DNA of 64,000 bases, taken from the NCBI GenBank assembly GCA_045541915.1, contig JAZQJZ010000012.1:1-64000 (forward strand). Direction: 5' to 3'. Position numbers and translations under genes: made by a program. The notes beneath the pieces are model-generated. The model had not been told where the DNA came from. It ran no database searches and saw nothing but the letters and a program-made list of their open reading frames with translations. Positions 6,366 through 12,265 of the stretch are shown here, one piece after another (position 1 is the first letter of the stretch; every line of letters starts with the position of its first letter). This stretch comes from RGIG5579 sp045541915. Lineage in GTDB: Bacteria; Bacillota; Clostridia; Oscillospirales; SIG627.

Positions 6366-7451
6366 TTATTTTGCAATCAGAGCAACAGCTTTGATCATCT
6401 CTTTGCGATTCTCTTCCGTTTTATCTACGACAAATTCTCCGTTGAAAAACCTATCCACGAAACGGCTTGCGTTTTCTTTGGTTGGAGTGATACCGATCTC
6501 AGACAAGGTAGTAGGAAGATTCATACGACGAAGCAGATCAATCATCGCCTGATAATCCATTCTGTTATAGGCAAGCTGAACGATCAAACCAATACCAACC
6601 AGCTCTCCGTGGAGGAAGTATCTTGCCTCTTTGCAATAGTTTGTTCGGATCTCATAGTAAAACTCGTGACCCAAGGCTGTTTGCGACGAATTTTTGGAAA
6701 GTCCGCTAATAATACCCGTAACGGCAATGGAATAAAACAAGGCAAGTTCAAAAGTCTTGGTAATCTTCTTCTCCGCCAGTGCTTTTTCCATTTCTTCCAT
6801 ATTCTCTTCGTAAAAATGGTCGATCTCCTTGGACAGAGAATATGCCATTTCAAGGCCAACCGGAACTTCCCTTCCATCAAGGAAGAAGTGCTGAATCTCT
6901 ACCATCTTTGCGCGAGAGTCAACGATTCCCGACCAGAACAAGCGAGGGGGCTGAGCTATTAAAATAGCAGTATCAACGATAACGGCGCTTGCTTCTTTTT
7001 TGCAAATGAAACTGCCGCGGAATACGCGAGTTTCCGGATCGTAGGTAATGCTCAAAGGTGTTGCCGCTACACAGGTGGCAGAAGAAGTCGGGATTTGGAA
7101 AAGGTAAATATCAGCAATTTCCGCTACCAATTTCGCAATATCGCCAATGACACCGCCGCCGATGCCACAAACGATCTCAAAACCTTTTTCTTTTACGATC
7201 TGCACGATTTCTTCCGCTTTTTCAAAACAAGGAACGCTACGGAACATTATAACTTCGTATTCAATATCCGTATTCACCAGCGCCTTTTGAACAAATTCAA
7301 AAGCAACCTTGTATCCATTATCACCAGCAACAAAAAGAACTTTTTTTCCAAAATTCTTAAGCTCACGATAAAGGTTCTTCTCGATCGCATTTTCTTCCTG
7401 AATGTAGCGACCGCAACCAAACTTATATGCAATATCCGAATTTAATGCCAT
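6366..7451 (-). CDS. Iron-containing alcohol dehydrogenase family (glycerol-dehydrogenase-like)
   Basis: A 361-residue NAD(P)-dependent dehydrogenase of the GldA/iron-ADH fold. The dinucleotide-binding glycine run 'GIGGGVIGDIAK' is at about residues 95-106, followed by 'TSSATCVAATPLS'. The metal-ligand region appears as 'GHEFYYEI' and 'HGELVGIG'. Substrate is uncertain: glycerol, a related polyol, or a sn-glycerol-1-phosphate/dehydroquinate-like substrate. I start at ATG 7451 with GGAG 8 bases upstream. It has its own promoter and a type A tail, and no obvious pathway neighbour. Confidence 0.83.
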   Translation of the reverse strand: MALNSDIAYKFGCGRYIQEENAIEKNLYRELKNFGKKVLFVAGDNGYKVAFEFVQKALVNTDIEYEVIMFRSVPCFEKAEEIVQIVKEKGFEIVCGIGGGVIGDIAKLVAEIADIYLFQIPTSSATCVAATPLSITYDPETRVFRGSFICKKEASAVIVDTAILIAQPPRLFWSGIVDSRAKMVEIQHFFLDGREVPVGLEMAYSLSKEIDHFYEENMEEMEKALAEKKITKTFELALFYSIAVTGIISGLSKNSSQTALGHEFYYEIRTNYCKEARYFLHGELVGIGLIVQLAYNRMDYQAMIDLLRRMNLPTTLSEIGITPTKENASRFVDRFFNGEFVVDKTEENRKEMIKAVALIAK

Positions 7452-7509
7452 AGCAAACTCCAATCTCAATTTTATTGATTACAAAATCAAATGTCATTTT
7501 ATGAAAGAA

Positions 7510-7538
7510 ATTATATCATAGATTTGATCCTAAGACAA
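7510..7538 (-). promoter_or_regulatory. Promoter of the iron-ADH gene
   Basis: Minus strand TTGTCT (7533-7538), 17 bp, TATAAT (7510-7515). Unlike its neighbours it is not the shared cassette promoter, and no hairpin array lies behind it. Confidence 0.75.
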
Positions 7539-7629
7539 TCTCTTTTGCTTCAAATATGAAAATAATGTTAGAATGATGTTTGCAACTCTTCATAACAAAA
7601 TGATCTTGTGTCCTTACGGAGACAAACAC

Positions 7630-7666
7630 AAAAAAGAACGAAGCAATCGCTTCGTTCTTTTTTTGG
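7630..7666. terminator. Bidirectional terminator
   Basis: AAAGAACGAAGC / GCTTCGTTCTTT stem with A and T tracts, ending the small membrane-protein operon. Confidence 0.85.
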
Positions 7667-7710
7667 GACCGACACTCAAAATGGAACCGGTCTAAAAAAG
7701 GGGGATTTGT
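7665..7710 (-). repeat. Conserved 3' tail, type B
   Basis: Matches 4485-4530 almost base for base up to GGTCTAAAAA, then diverges. Confidence 0.75.
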
Positions 7711-7734
7711 TGTTTTGCTATTTGATTTGTAACT

Positions 7735-8172
7735 TTATCTGCTAATAACTTCAAAATAATCATCTATGACTTCTTTGTCAAAGTCCGTCCATTCATTTGG
7801 ATCTTTATTCATAGCATCTTCTAATGGACTTGTTTTTGGGGTTTCAACAATAACTACACTCTTAAAGCAAATCATACTGACAATACACAATATAATAACA
7901 AGAAGCCCTCTCCATAAATAACCATAGCCACCCAACATTGCTGCTACTATAAAAAAACAAATTATTAGAACTAAAGATATTGTAAAGACTGTAGTAATAG
8001 CTTCAATTCTTTCATTTACTACAAAAAAAGCAACTATCTGAATAATCAACCAAACAATTAAATACTTAATGCTTTTTTTGAATCCTCCAGACACCGAATT
8101 GCCCCATATAAATAAAAAAATTCCAAGCAATACAGACGAAACGATTGCGAGAATTATGCACAAAATATCCAT
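7735..8172 (-). CDS. Small multi-pass membrane protein, unknown
   Basis: 145 residues with about four hydrophobic helices (about 1-23, 35-52, 58-83, 86-108) and an acidic cytoplasmic-type tail (DAMNKDPNEWTDFDKEVIDDY). I recognise no family. ATG 8172 follows GAGGTG. It begins 25 bases after the Cys-rich gene and shares its promoter, so both are under the divergent XRE gene's operators. Low GC relative to the rest of the window. Confidence 0.7.
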   Translation of the reverse strand: MDILCIILAIVSSVLLGIFLFIWGNSVSGGFKKSIKYLIVWLIIQIVAFFVVNERIEAITTVFTISLVLIICFFIVAAMLGGYGYLWRGLLVIILCIVSMICFKSVVIVETPKTSPLEDAMNKDPNEWTDFDKEVIDDYFEVISR

Positions 8173-8197
8173 AACTACACCTCATAATAAAACGATT

Positions 8198-8407
8198 TTA
8201 AAACAATTCAGTCCATTTTGAATAGCACTTACAACAAAGATCCCTTCTTCGTTGACCGCCTTCAAAAGAACTAAGAGAACACTCACAAATGCCTTGTTCT
8301 GAATGGATTTCAATTTTTGGATTACCGTGTTCATCAAAAATCGGTTGTCTTACTCCATTCCAAAACTCACAAGTTCCACACATTCTGCGATCTGTTTTAC
8401 TTCTCAT
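8198..8407 (-). CDS. Small cysteine-rich (zinc-ribbon-like) protein
   Basis: 69 residues with two Cys clusters: 'MCGTCEFW' near residue 10 and 'GICECS' with 'LCCKCY' in the second half, which could bind one zinc. The start 'CGTCEFWNG' pattern occurs in small phage or plasmid-type proteins, but I cannot name a family. ATG 8407 is preceded by GGAGGTG. It is divergent from the XRE gene at 8524 and first in a two-gene operon with the membrane protein. Confidence 0.72.
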   Translation of the reverse strand: MRSKTDRRMCGTCEFWNGVRQPIFDEHGNPKIEIHSEQGICECSLSSFEGGQRRRDLCCKCYSKWTELF

Positions 8408-8454
8408 ATTTACACCTCCAACCAAAATATACTCTATTTATCGAGCTCAACAAA

Positions 8455-8483
8455 ATTATACTCGTTTTATCGGGCATTGTCAA
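8455..8483 (-). promoter_or_regulatory. Promoter of the Cys-rich/membrane protein operon
   Basis: Minus strand TTGACA (8478-8483), 17 bp, TATAAT (8455-8460): full consensus. Confidence 0.85.
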
Positions 8484-8505
8484 GGAAAAGAGCAGAATTT
8501 ATCAT
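8477..8505 (+). promoter_or_regulatory. Promoter of the XRE gene
   Basis: TTGTCA (8477-8482), 17 bp, TATCAT (8500-8505). Its -35 overlaps the -35 of the opposite promoter. Confidence 0.7.
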
Positions 8506-8523
8506 ATTTATAGAGGTGATATG

Positions 8524-8730
8524 ATGATTTCTTATGAACCATTTTATAAAACTCTGAAAGAAAAGGGATTTTCCACATACAAGCTTATAAATGATTATGG
8601 TATCAGCAGAAGTTTGCTTGACAGGCTCCGTCACAACCGCCCAATCAGCACAGTGACATTGAATGATCTTTGTAATATTTTACATTGTAAAGTTGAAGAT
8701 ATTTTGTTGTTTACCGAAGATGAAAAATAA
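8524..8730 (+). CDS. XRE-family HTH regulator (short, Cro-like)
   Basis: A 68-residue single helix-turn-helix domain: 'FYKTLKEKGFSTYKLINDYGI' then the recognition helix 'SRSLLDRLRHNRPIS' and the closing 'LNDLCNILHCKVEDILLF', a pattern common in small Firmicute XRE proteins. Two ATGs lie side by side (8521, 8524); 8524 has better spacing to AGAGGTG. It is divergent from the Cys-rich gene and convergent with the four-helix-bundle gene, sharing the terminator at 8727-8758. Probably represses its own divergent promoter region. Confidence 0.85.
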   Translation: MISYEPFYKTLKEKGFSTYKLINDYGISRSLLDRLRHNRPISTVTLNDLCNILHCKVEDILLFTEDEK

Positions 8731-8758
8731 GCCGTGAACATTCACGGCTTATTTTTAT
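8727..8758. terminator. Shared bidirectional terminator
   Basis: Same AAGCCGTGAA / TTCACGGCTT stem as at 1390-1425. It overlaps the ends of the convergent XRE and four-helix-bundle genes. Confidence 0.85.
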
Positions 8759-9110
8759 TGATCTTGTTTTCGATTGTTATGCAAGAGGACGTGAGCATTC
8801 TGCGGATTCTACCGCAGAGGTTGCGGTATCTCTTGAACGTTGTTTCATCAATAGCGGAAGAAGACAAAAGAAGCTTTAACCAAGATTCAGTTTCCATACA
8901 TTCCTTACGGGCAATCTCAAATTTAGAAAGCATATCCGGAAGACTTTGAGGATATTGTGCTTCGGAAATATTGGCAAAAACACTGGAAGAAGATTTCTTC
9001 AACTGGAAAAGCGTATTGGAAATCCCTCCTCTATCGTTGAGAGACTTACACAATTCCTCAATGCCCGTTGCAAGTTCTTGCGAGTATTTCAAAAGATAAT
9101 TAGCACTCAT
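8742..9110 (-). CDS. Four-helix-bundle protein (23S rRNA-intervening-sequence protein family)
   Basis: 122 residues, entirely helical, with the family features 'YSQELATGIEELCKSLNDRGG', 'VFANISEAQY' (the usual 'SIPANIAEG' region), 'LSKFEIARKECMETESWLKLL' and a C-terminal 'YRNLCGRIRRMLTSS'. Relatives are encoded inside 23S rRNA intervening sequences, or act as Avd in diversity-generating retroelements; neither an rRNA nor a reverse transcriptase is present here. The start ATG 9110 follows AAAGGA. A mini-hairpin array lies about 20 bases upstream, so transcripts reading into this gene would carry it as a leader. No clear promoter separates array and gene. Confidence 0.87.
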   Translation of the reverse strand: MSANYLLKYSQELATGIEELCKSLNDRGGISNTLFQLKKSSSSVFANISEAQYPQSLPDMLSKFEIARKECMETESWLKLLLSSSAIDETTFKRYRNLCGRIRRMLTSSCITIENKINKNKP

Positions 9111-9127
9111 CGCTTGATCCTTTCGTA

Positions 9128-9304
9128 CCCAATCAAGGCGAAGCCTTGCATGGAATCAACACGCAGTGTTGGATGGAATCCGCCGTAGGCGGTATGAAAT
9201 CAATCCGAAGGAAATACACGCTGACGCGTGGTGCCATACAGTCGCCGCGCGACTGATTCCATACACCCTTGCGGGTGATGCCATGCCAATCCTTCGGATT
9301 GGAT
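9128..9304. repeat. Mini-hairpin array 5 (ATGGAATC linker type, copy of array 2)
   Basis: Stems: CAAGGC-GAA-GCCTTG (9134-9148), CAACAC-GCA-GTGTTG (9157-9171), CCGCC-GTA-GGCGG (9180-9192), CACGC-TGAC-GCGTG (9217-9230), AGTCGC-CGC-GCGACT (9240-9254), CACCC-TTGC-GGGTG (9264-9277) and CCAATCC-TTC-GGATTGG (9286-9302). CAATCCGAAGG (9201-9211) is complementary to CCTTCGGATTG in the last stem. Compared with array 2, at least two stems have changed with both strands compensating, while loops vary freely. Confidence 0.92.
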
Positions 9305-9341
9305 AAAAATAAGACAGTCGATTGACTGTCTTATTTTTTGT
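9305..9341. terminator. Bidirectional terminator
   Basis: AATAAGACAGTC / GACTGTCTTATT stem with GATT loop and A/T tracts, ending the YcxB-like gene. Confidence 0.85.
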
Positions 9342-9388
9342 CTCTCATGTCCGAAAAAGAACTGGTCAAAAACCTGATTTTCTTTCGT
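9340..9388 (-). repeat. Conserved 3' tail, type A
   Basis: CCAGTTCTTTTTCGGACATG core shared with 401-447 and 6181-6250. Confidence 0.75.
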
Positions 9389-9389
9389 T

Positions 9390-9893
9390 TTATTTAATTT
9401 TTACACCCTTGTTATTTAAAAATCTAATAAAACTCTCTTTATCACCTTTTGTAAATGTATCTTTTCGGAATATGTAAATTAAATTCGCTTTTGAACGTAA
9501 CAAAATCAAATTTTTGGTTTGAACGGAATTCCTTATCTTATCATACTCAAGTTTGTTGACTGCACCAGTCGATGCTGTATTCTGAATGTACTCATTCGTA
9601 ACGATTGTTTCAACAGATATTTCTTTTCCGTGAACTTCACTATCGCGTTTTACCATTGTATTCACTTGACGAAAATAACAATATAGTTGGAATAACAAGA
9701 ATAAAGGAACGAAAATGAAAACGCCCCAATTATATGTTTTTTCAAATATTGAAATAAATATATTGCTCAAAAAAGAGAGTAACAGCAAAGCATAGCAAAC
9801 AACTAACCATTTGCGTTGAAAATAATAATACCTGTAAATTTCTTTTGCTAACTCTTTATTTCTAACATAACTATTTTCAAACAATATTTCCAT
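9390..9893 (-). CDS. YcxB-like membrane protein
   Basis: 167 residues with two closely spaced transmembrane helices (about 28-48 and 56-76, YALLLLSFLSNIFISIF and GVFIFVPLFLLFQLY) and a soluble C-terminal domain. The pattern 'VTNEYIQNTAS...NKLEYDKIRN...KNLILLRSKANLIYIFRKDTF' is that of the YcxB-like C-terminal domain common in Firmicutes. Role unknown. ATG 9893 follows AAGGCGGTGAT, the same leader as the MBL-fold gene at 103. It is a single-gene cassette with the shared promoter, type A tail and terminator. Confidence 0.8.
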   Translation of the reverse strand: MEILFENSYVRNKELAKEIYRYYYFQRKWLVVCYALLLLSFLSNIFISIFEKTYNWGVFIFVPLFLLFQLYCYFRQVNTMVKRDSEVHGKEISVETIVTNEYIQNTASTGAVNKLEYDKIRNSVQTKNLILLRSKANLIYIFRKDTFTKGDKESFIRFLNNKGVKIK

Positions 9894-9913
9894 AAAATCA
9901 CCGCCTTGGGAAT

Positions 9914-9942
9914 ATTATAGCATAAAAGCGGCGGAGGTGCAA
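9914..9942 (-). promoter_or_regulatory. Shared cassette promoter upstream of YcxB-like gene
   Basis: Minus strand TTGCAC (9937-9942), 17 bp, TATAAT (9914-9919). Promoter, leader and ribosome site match 103-154 closely. Confidence 0.85.
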
Positions 9943-9944
9943 GA

Positions 9945-10125
9945 GTTAGTGAAATCGTGCTACGCACGGTGAAATCAAAGGCGTTTGCCTTTGGTGAAAT
10001 CTTTTGCTTTCGCAAAAGGTGAAATTAAATCCGTCCCCTAGCCCGACGAAGTCGGATTTCACCACGAAGTGATTTCACCCATCGAAGATGGATTTATCCC
10101 ATCCGAAAGGACGGATTTAGTTGAA
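9945..10125. repeat. Mini-hairpin array 6 (GTGAAATC linker type)
   Basis: Stems: CGTGC-TAC-GCACG (9956-9968), CAAAGGC-GTTT-GCCTTTG (about 9976-9993), CTTTTGC-TTTC-GCAAAAG (about 10001-10018), CGAC-GAA-GTCG (about 10044-10054), CAC-GAA-GTG and CCATC-GAA-GATGG (10079-10091). Left linkers GTGAAATC occur four times; right linkers are GATTTCACC and GATTTATCC. It lies between the tRNA operon terminator and the YcxB promoter. Confidence 0.85.
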
Positions 10126-10164
10126 AAAGAAAAGACAAGTCTTTCGACTTGTCTTTTCTTTTTC
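10124..10164. terminator. Terminator of the tRNA operon
   Basis: AAAAGACAAGTC / GACTTGTCTTTT stem with TTTC loop, flanked by A-rich and T-rich runs. Confidence 0.85.
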
Positions 10165-10240
<76 letters not shown>

Positions 10241-10245
10241 GAATA

Positions 10246-10322
10246 TGGCGACCTGAAGGGGGCTCGAACCCCTGACCTCTAGCGTGACAGGCTAGCGTTC
10301 TAACCAACTGAACTACCAGGCC
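10246..10322 (-). tRNA. tRNA-Asp (GTC)
   Basis: Anticodon loop CTGTCAC, acceptor GGCCTGG, T-loop GTTCGAG, CCA encoded. Confidence 0.93.
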
Positions 10323-10329
10323 GTATAGA

Positions 10330-10357
10330 ACTCGGAACAGAAAAATCTGTTCCGAGT
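10330..10357 (-). other. Perfect hairpin in the tRNA-Val/tRNA-Asp spacer
   Basis: ACTCGGAACAG / CTGTTCCGAGT, an 11-bp stem with a 6-base loop and no T tract. It may mark a processing site or slow the polymerase within the tRNA operon. Confidence 0.6.
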
Positions 10358-10358
10358 G

Positions 10359-10434
10359 TGGTGGAAACTATAGGGCTCGAACCTATGACCCTCTGCTTGT
10401 AAGGCAGATGCTCTCCCAGCTGAGCTAAGCTTCC
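10359..10434 (-). tRNA. tRNA-Val (TAC)
   Basis: Anticodon loop CTTACAA, acceptor GGAAGCT / AGTTTCC with one G-T pair, CCA encoded. Confidence 0.92.
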
Positions 10435-10437
10435 ATG

Positions 10438-10513
10438 TGGAGCGGATTACGGGGCTCGAACCCGCCACCTCGACCTTGGCAAGGTCGCGCTCTACCAAAT
10501 GAGCTAAATCCGC
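10438..10513 (-). tRNA. tRNA-Gly (GCC)
   Basis: Anticodon loop TTGCCAA, acceptor GCGGATT / AATCCGC, CCA encoded. Confidence 0.93.
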
Positions 10514-10535
10514 AGGTGGTTTTGCAGAGAAGAAT

Positions 10536-10611
10536 TGGTGCCTCCGGTCGGAATCGAACCAACGACACGGGGATTTTCAGTCCCCTGCTCTGCCAACTGA
10601 GCTACAGAGGC
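10536..10611 (-). tRNA. tRNA-Phe (GAA)
   Basis: Anticodon loop CTGAAAA, acceptor GCCTCTG / CGGAGGC, CCA encoded. First gene of the operon. Confidence 0.93.
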
Positions 10612-10633
10612 ATATCCTCGCTGCGACCTTGAC

Positions 10634-10662
10634 AGTATAGCATCAGAGCGGCAGAATGTCAA
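10634..10662 (-). promoter_or_regulatory. Promoter of the tRNA operon
   Basis: Minus strand TTGACA (10657-10662), 17 bp, TATACT (10634-10639), with the ATGC extended -10 seen in the cassette promoters. Confidence 0.85.
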
Positions 10663-10717
10663 GGGTTTTTTTGAAAGTTTTTGTGTTTTTTTCGTTAGAA
10701 ATTTTTCAACACCAAAA

Positions 10718-10748
10718 AAAACAAAAAAGAGGCTGAGCCTCTTTTTTA
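10718..10748. terminator. Terminator after cohesin gene
   Basis: AAAAGAGGCT / AGCCTCTTTT stem with T tract overlapping the stop of the cohesin-like gene. Confidence 0.85.
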
Positions 10749-12257
10749 TTTTTCATCTTGATCTTTTTCGATTCCGTAAATTTCCTTCAAGTCCAGTTCT
10801 TTTTCTTCCTCATTTTGTTTTGGCGGCTGTTCGACCGTCTCTTGAAGAAGGGTTTCTGTTTGCTCGATGGGCTTCTCTTCATCCTCACAGTTTGATTTTT
10901 TCCGGCGAATCAGAAGGGTGATGCATACGATCAGCGCAATAAACAAAACCACTGCCAGAATTCCGGTTGCCAAAGCCGCGATCTCTGCTTTTCTGACCAG
11001 AGCATTCATTTTTTCCAGCTGACCGCCAAGAACGGTGGGATCTTCCGTTTCCTCTCCCTCGGTGGCGGTGGATTTACTGATTTCAAAATAAGTGGTGATG
11101 GATTTTAGATTGGCATCGTAATAGTAAAAGGCGCAGGTGCCATCCTTTGCCATTGCATATACAAGATAAACATTCTTGGTCAAGGAGTCATCGGAGCCAT
11201 AGACCTCAATCTGACGGTCCGAGACAGAAAGGGTTTTGGGAATAAAGCCAAAGGGAATTTTGGCGTCTGCCGGAGGGGTCAAAAGCACAAAGCTACTACC
11301 CTCTGCGGCAAGGGTCTCCATTTTGGAAAAGGACTGGTCCTCCCGGTGGAAAAGATACCAGTCGGAGGCTTCTTCTTTGGTTAAATGAACAATGCAGATG
11401 GATTCCTTCGGTGCCAGATATGCAAGGATCTTCTTTTCCCCAAAAGGAACGGTGGTAGCGGTGAATCCCTCAGGAGGAGTGAGTGTGGCGGGATCATAGG
11501 ATACCGAATACGTTTCCCCGTTCAATTCCACCTGGGCGCCGGCAAGCTCGGATTCCTGGCGTGTGACCAGGATGGTATAATTCTTTCGATTTCCGTTTTC
11601 TGCCGTTACGGTAACGGTAACGGTATTCTCTCCTACTGCAAGCTCCAAAGCTGAATTGGAAACGCTTGCCGCGCGGTGGCTGGCAGAAGCGGCCACCGTA
11701 ATGGAGGCCACTTCAAAAGGGACGGTAGCAGTATAAGAAGTATTTCCGGAGGAAAAGGCTGGGCTGAGTTCTCCGGGAGAGATGGAAAGAGATGATAGAT
11801 TGTTATCCCCCGAAAGGGTGGGCGCCGCCACGATATTGATTTTACGTGAGGCATTGTTGGCATTCATATTGGAAATGGTATCAAAAGCCACGATCTGGGG
11901 ACTATTCACCGAAACGGTGGTGCTTCCGATCTTTTTGGTCTTAAATACAACGGTTTTGCTGATTGATTTTACGCCGCTATCCAAAGAGTCGGAAAAAAGA
12001 AGGGTACCGCCGCCGCCGCTATCAGCTCCGGAAACATATTCCAGAAAAGCGGGGTCATAGCTCAATGCAAAGCGCCAGCTACCGATATTCTCACCGCCGG
12101 CGACGTTTACGGTCACGCGTACCTGATTTCCCACGAACACCCGATCTGCGGAAGCGCTGATGGACACGGTAGCATTGGCCGCAAAAACGGAAATGCTCAA
12201 AAGAGACAGCAAGACAAGAGTCGCAAGAAAACAGGCGCAAAGTTTTATTTTTTTCAT
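10746..12257 (-). CDS. Membrane-anchored cohesin-domain protein with cadherin-like domain
   Basis: 503 residues: signal peptide (about 1-26), cohesin-type beta sandwich (about 28-130, 'GSWRFALSYDPAFLEYVSG'), a cadherin-like beta-sandwich domain (about 145-225, 'LSSLSISPGELSPAFSSGNT'), an unassigned middle region, one transmembrane helix (about 425-448) and a 50-residue charged cytoplasmic tail rich in Glu. Cohesins bind dockerins. The next gene upstream in the operon encodes a dockerin-bearing glucosaminidase, so this protein probably holds that enzyme at the membrane face. ATG 12257 follows GAGGTG; the adjacent stop is 9 bases away. Confidence 0.85.
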   Translation of the reverse strand: MKKIKLCACFLATLVLLSLLSISVFAANATVSISASADRVFVGNQVRVTVNVAGGENIGSWRFALSYDPAFLEYVSGADSGGGGTLLFSDSLDSGVKSISKTVVFKTKKIGSTTVSVNSPQIVAFDTISNMNANNASRKINIVAAPTLSGDNNLSSLSISPGELSPAFSSGNTSYTATVPFEVASITVAASASHRAASVSNSALELAVGENTVTVTVTAENGNRKNYTILVTRQESELAGAQVELNGETYSVSYDPATLTPPEGFTATTVPFGEKKILAYLAPKESICIVHLTKEEASDWYLFHREDQSFSKMETLAAEGSSFVLLTPPADAKIPFGFIPKTLSVSDRQIEVYGSDDSLTKNVYLVYAMAKDGTCAFYYYDANLKSITTYFEISKSTATEGEETEDPTVLGGQLEKMNALVRKAEIAALATGILAVVLFIALIVCITLLIRRKKSNCEDEEKPIEQTETLLQETVEQPPKQNEEEKELDLKEIYGIEKDQDEK

Positions 12258-12265
12258 ATTACACC

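Larger units (their letters stand above)
8431..8515. promoter_or_regulatory. Three repeated operator-like boxes between divergent genes
   Basis: ACTCTATTTATCGAG (8431-8445), ACTCGTTTTATCGGG (8460-8474) and the weaker ATCATATTTATAGAG (8501-8515). They flank the minus -10 and cover the plus -10, as expected for XRE-type autorepression. The sequence differs from the operators at 1115-1157. Confidence 0.6.

Noticed and set aside
8742..9110. Avd of a diversity-generating retroelement
   Set aside because: No reverse transcriptase, template repeat or variable repeat is near; the gene is only a member of the same fold family.
1..10160. Chromosomal integron with attC sites
   Set aside because: No integrase is visible, spacers lack the GTTRRRY core with R'/L' pairing, and each unit has its own promoter.
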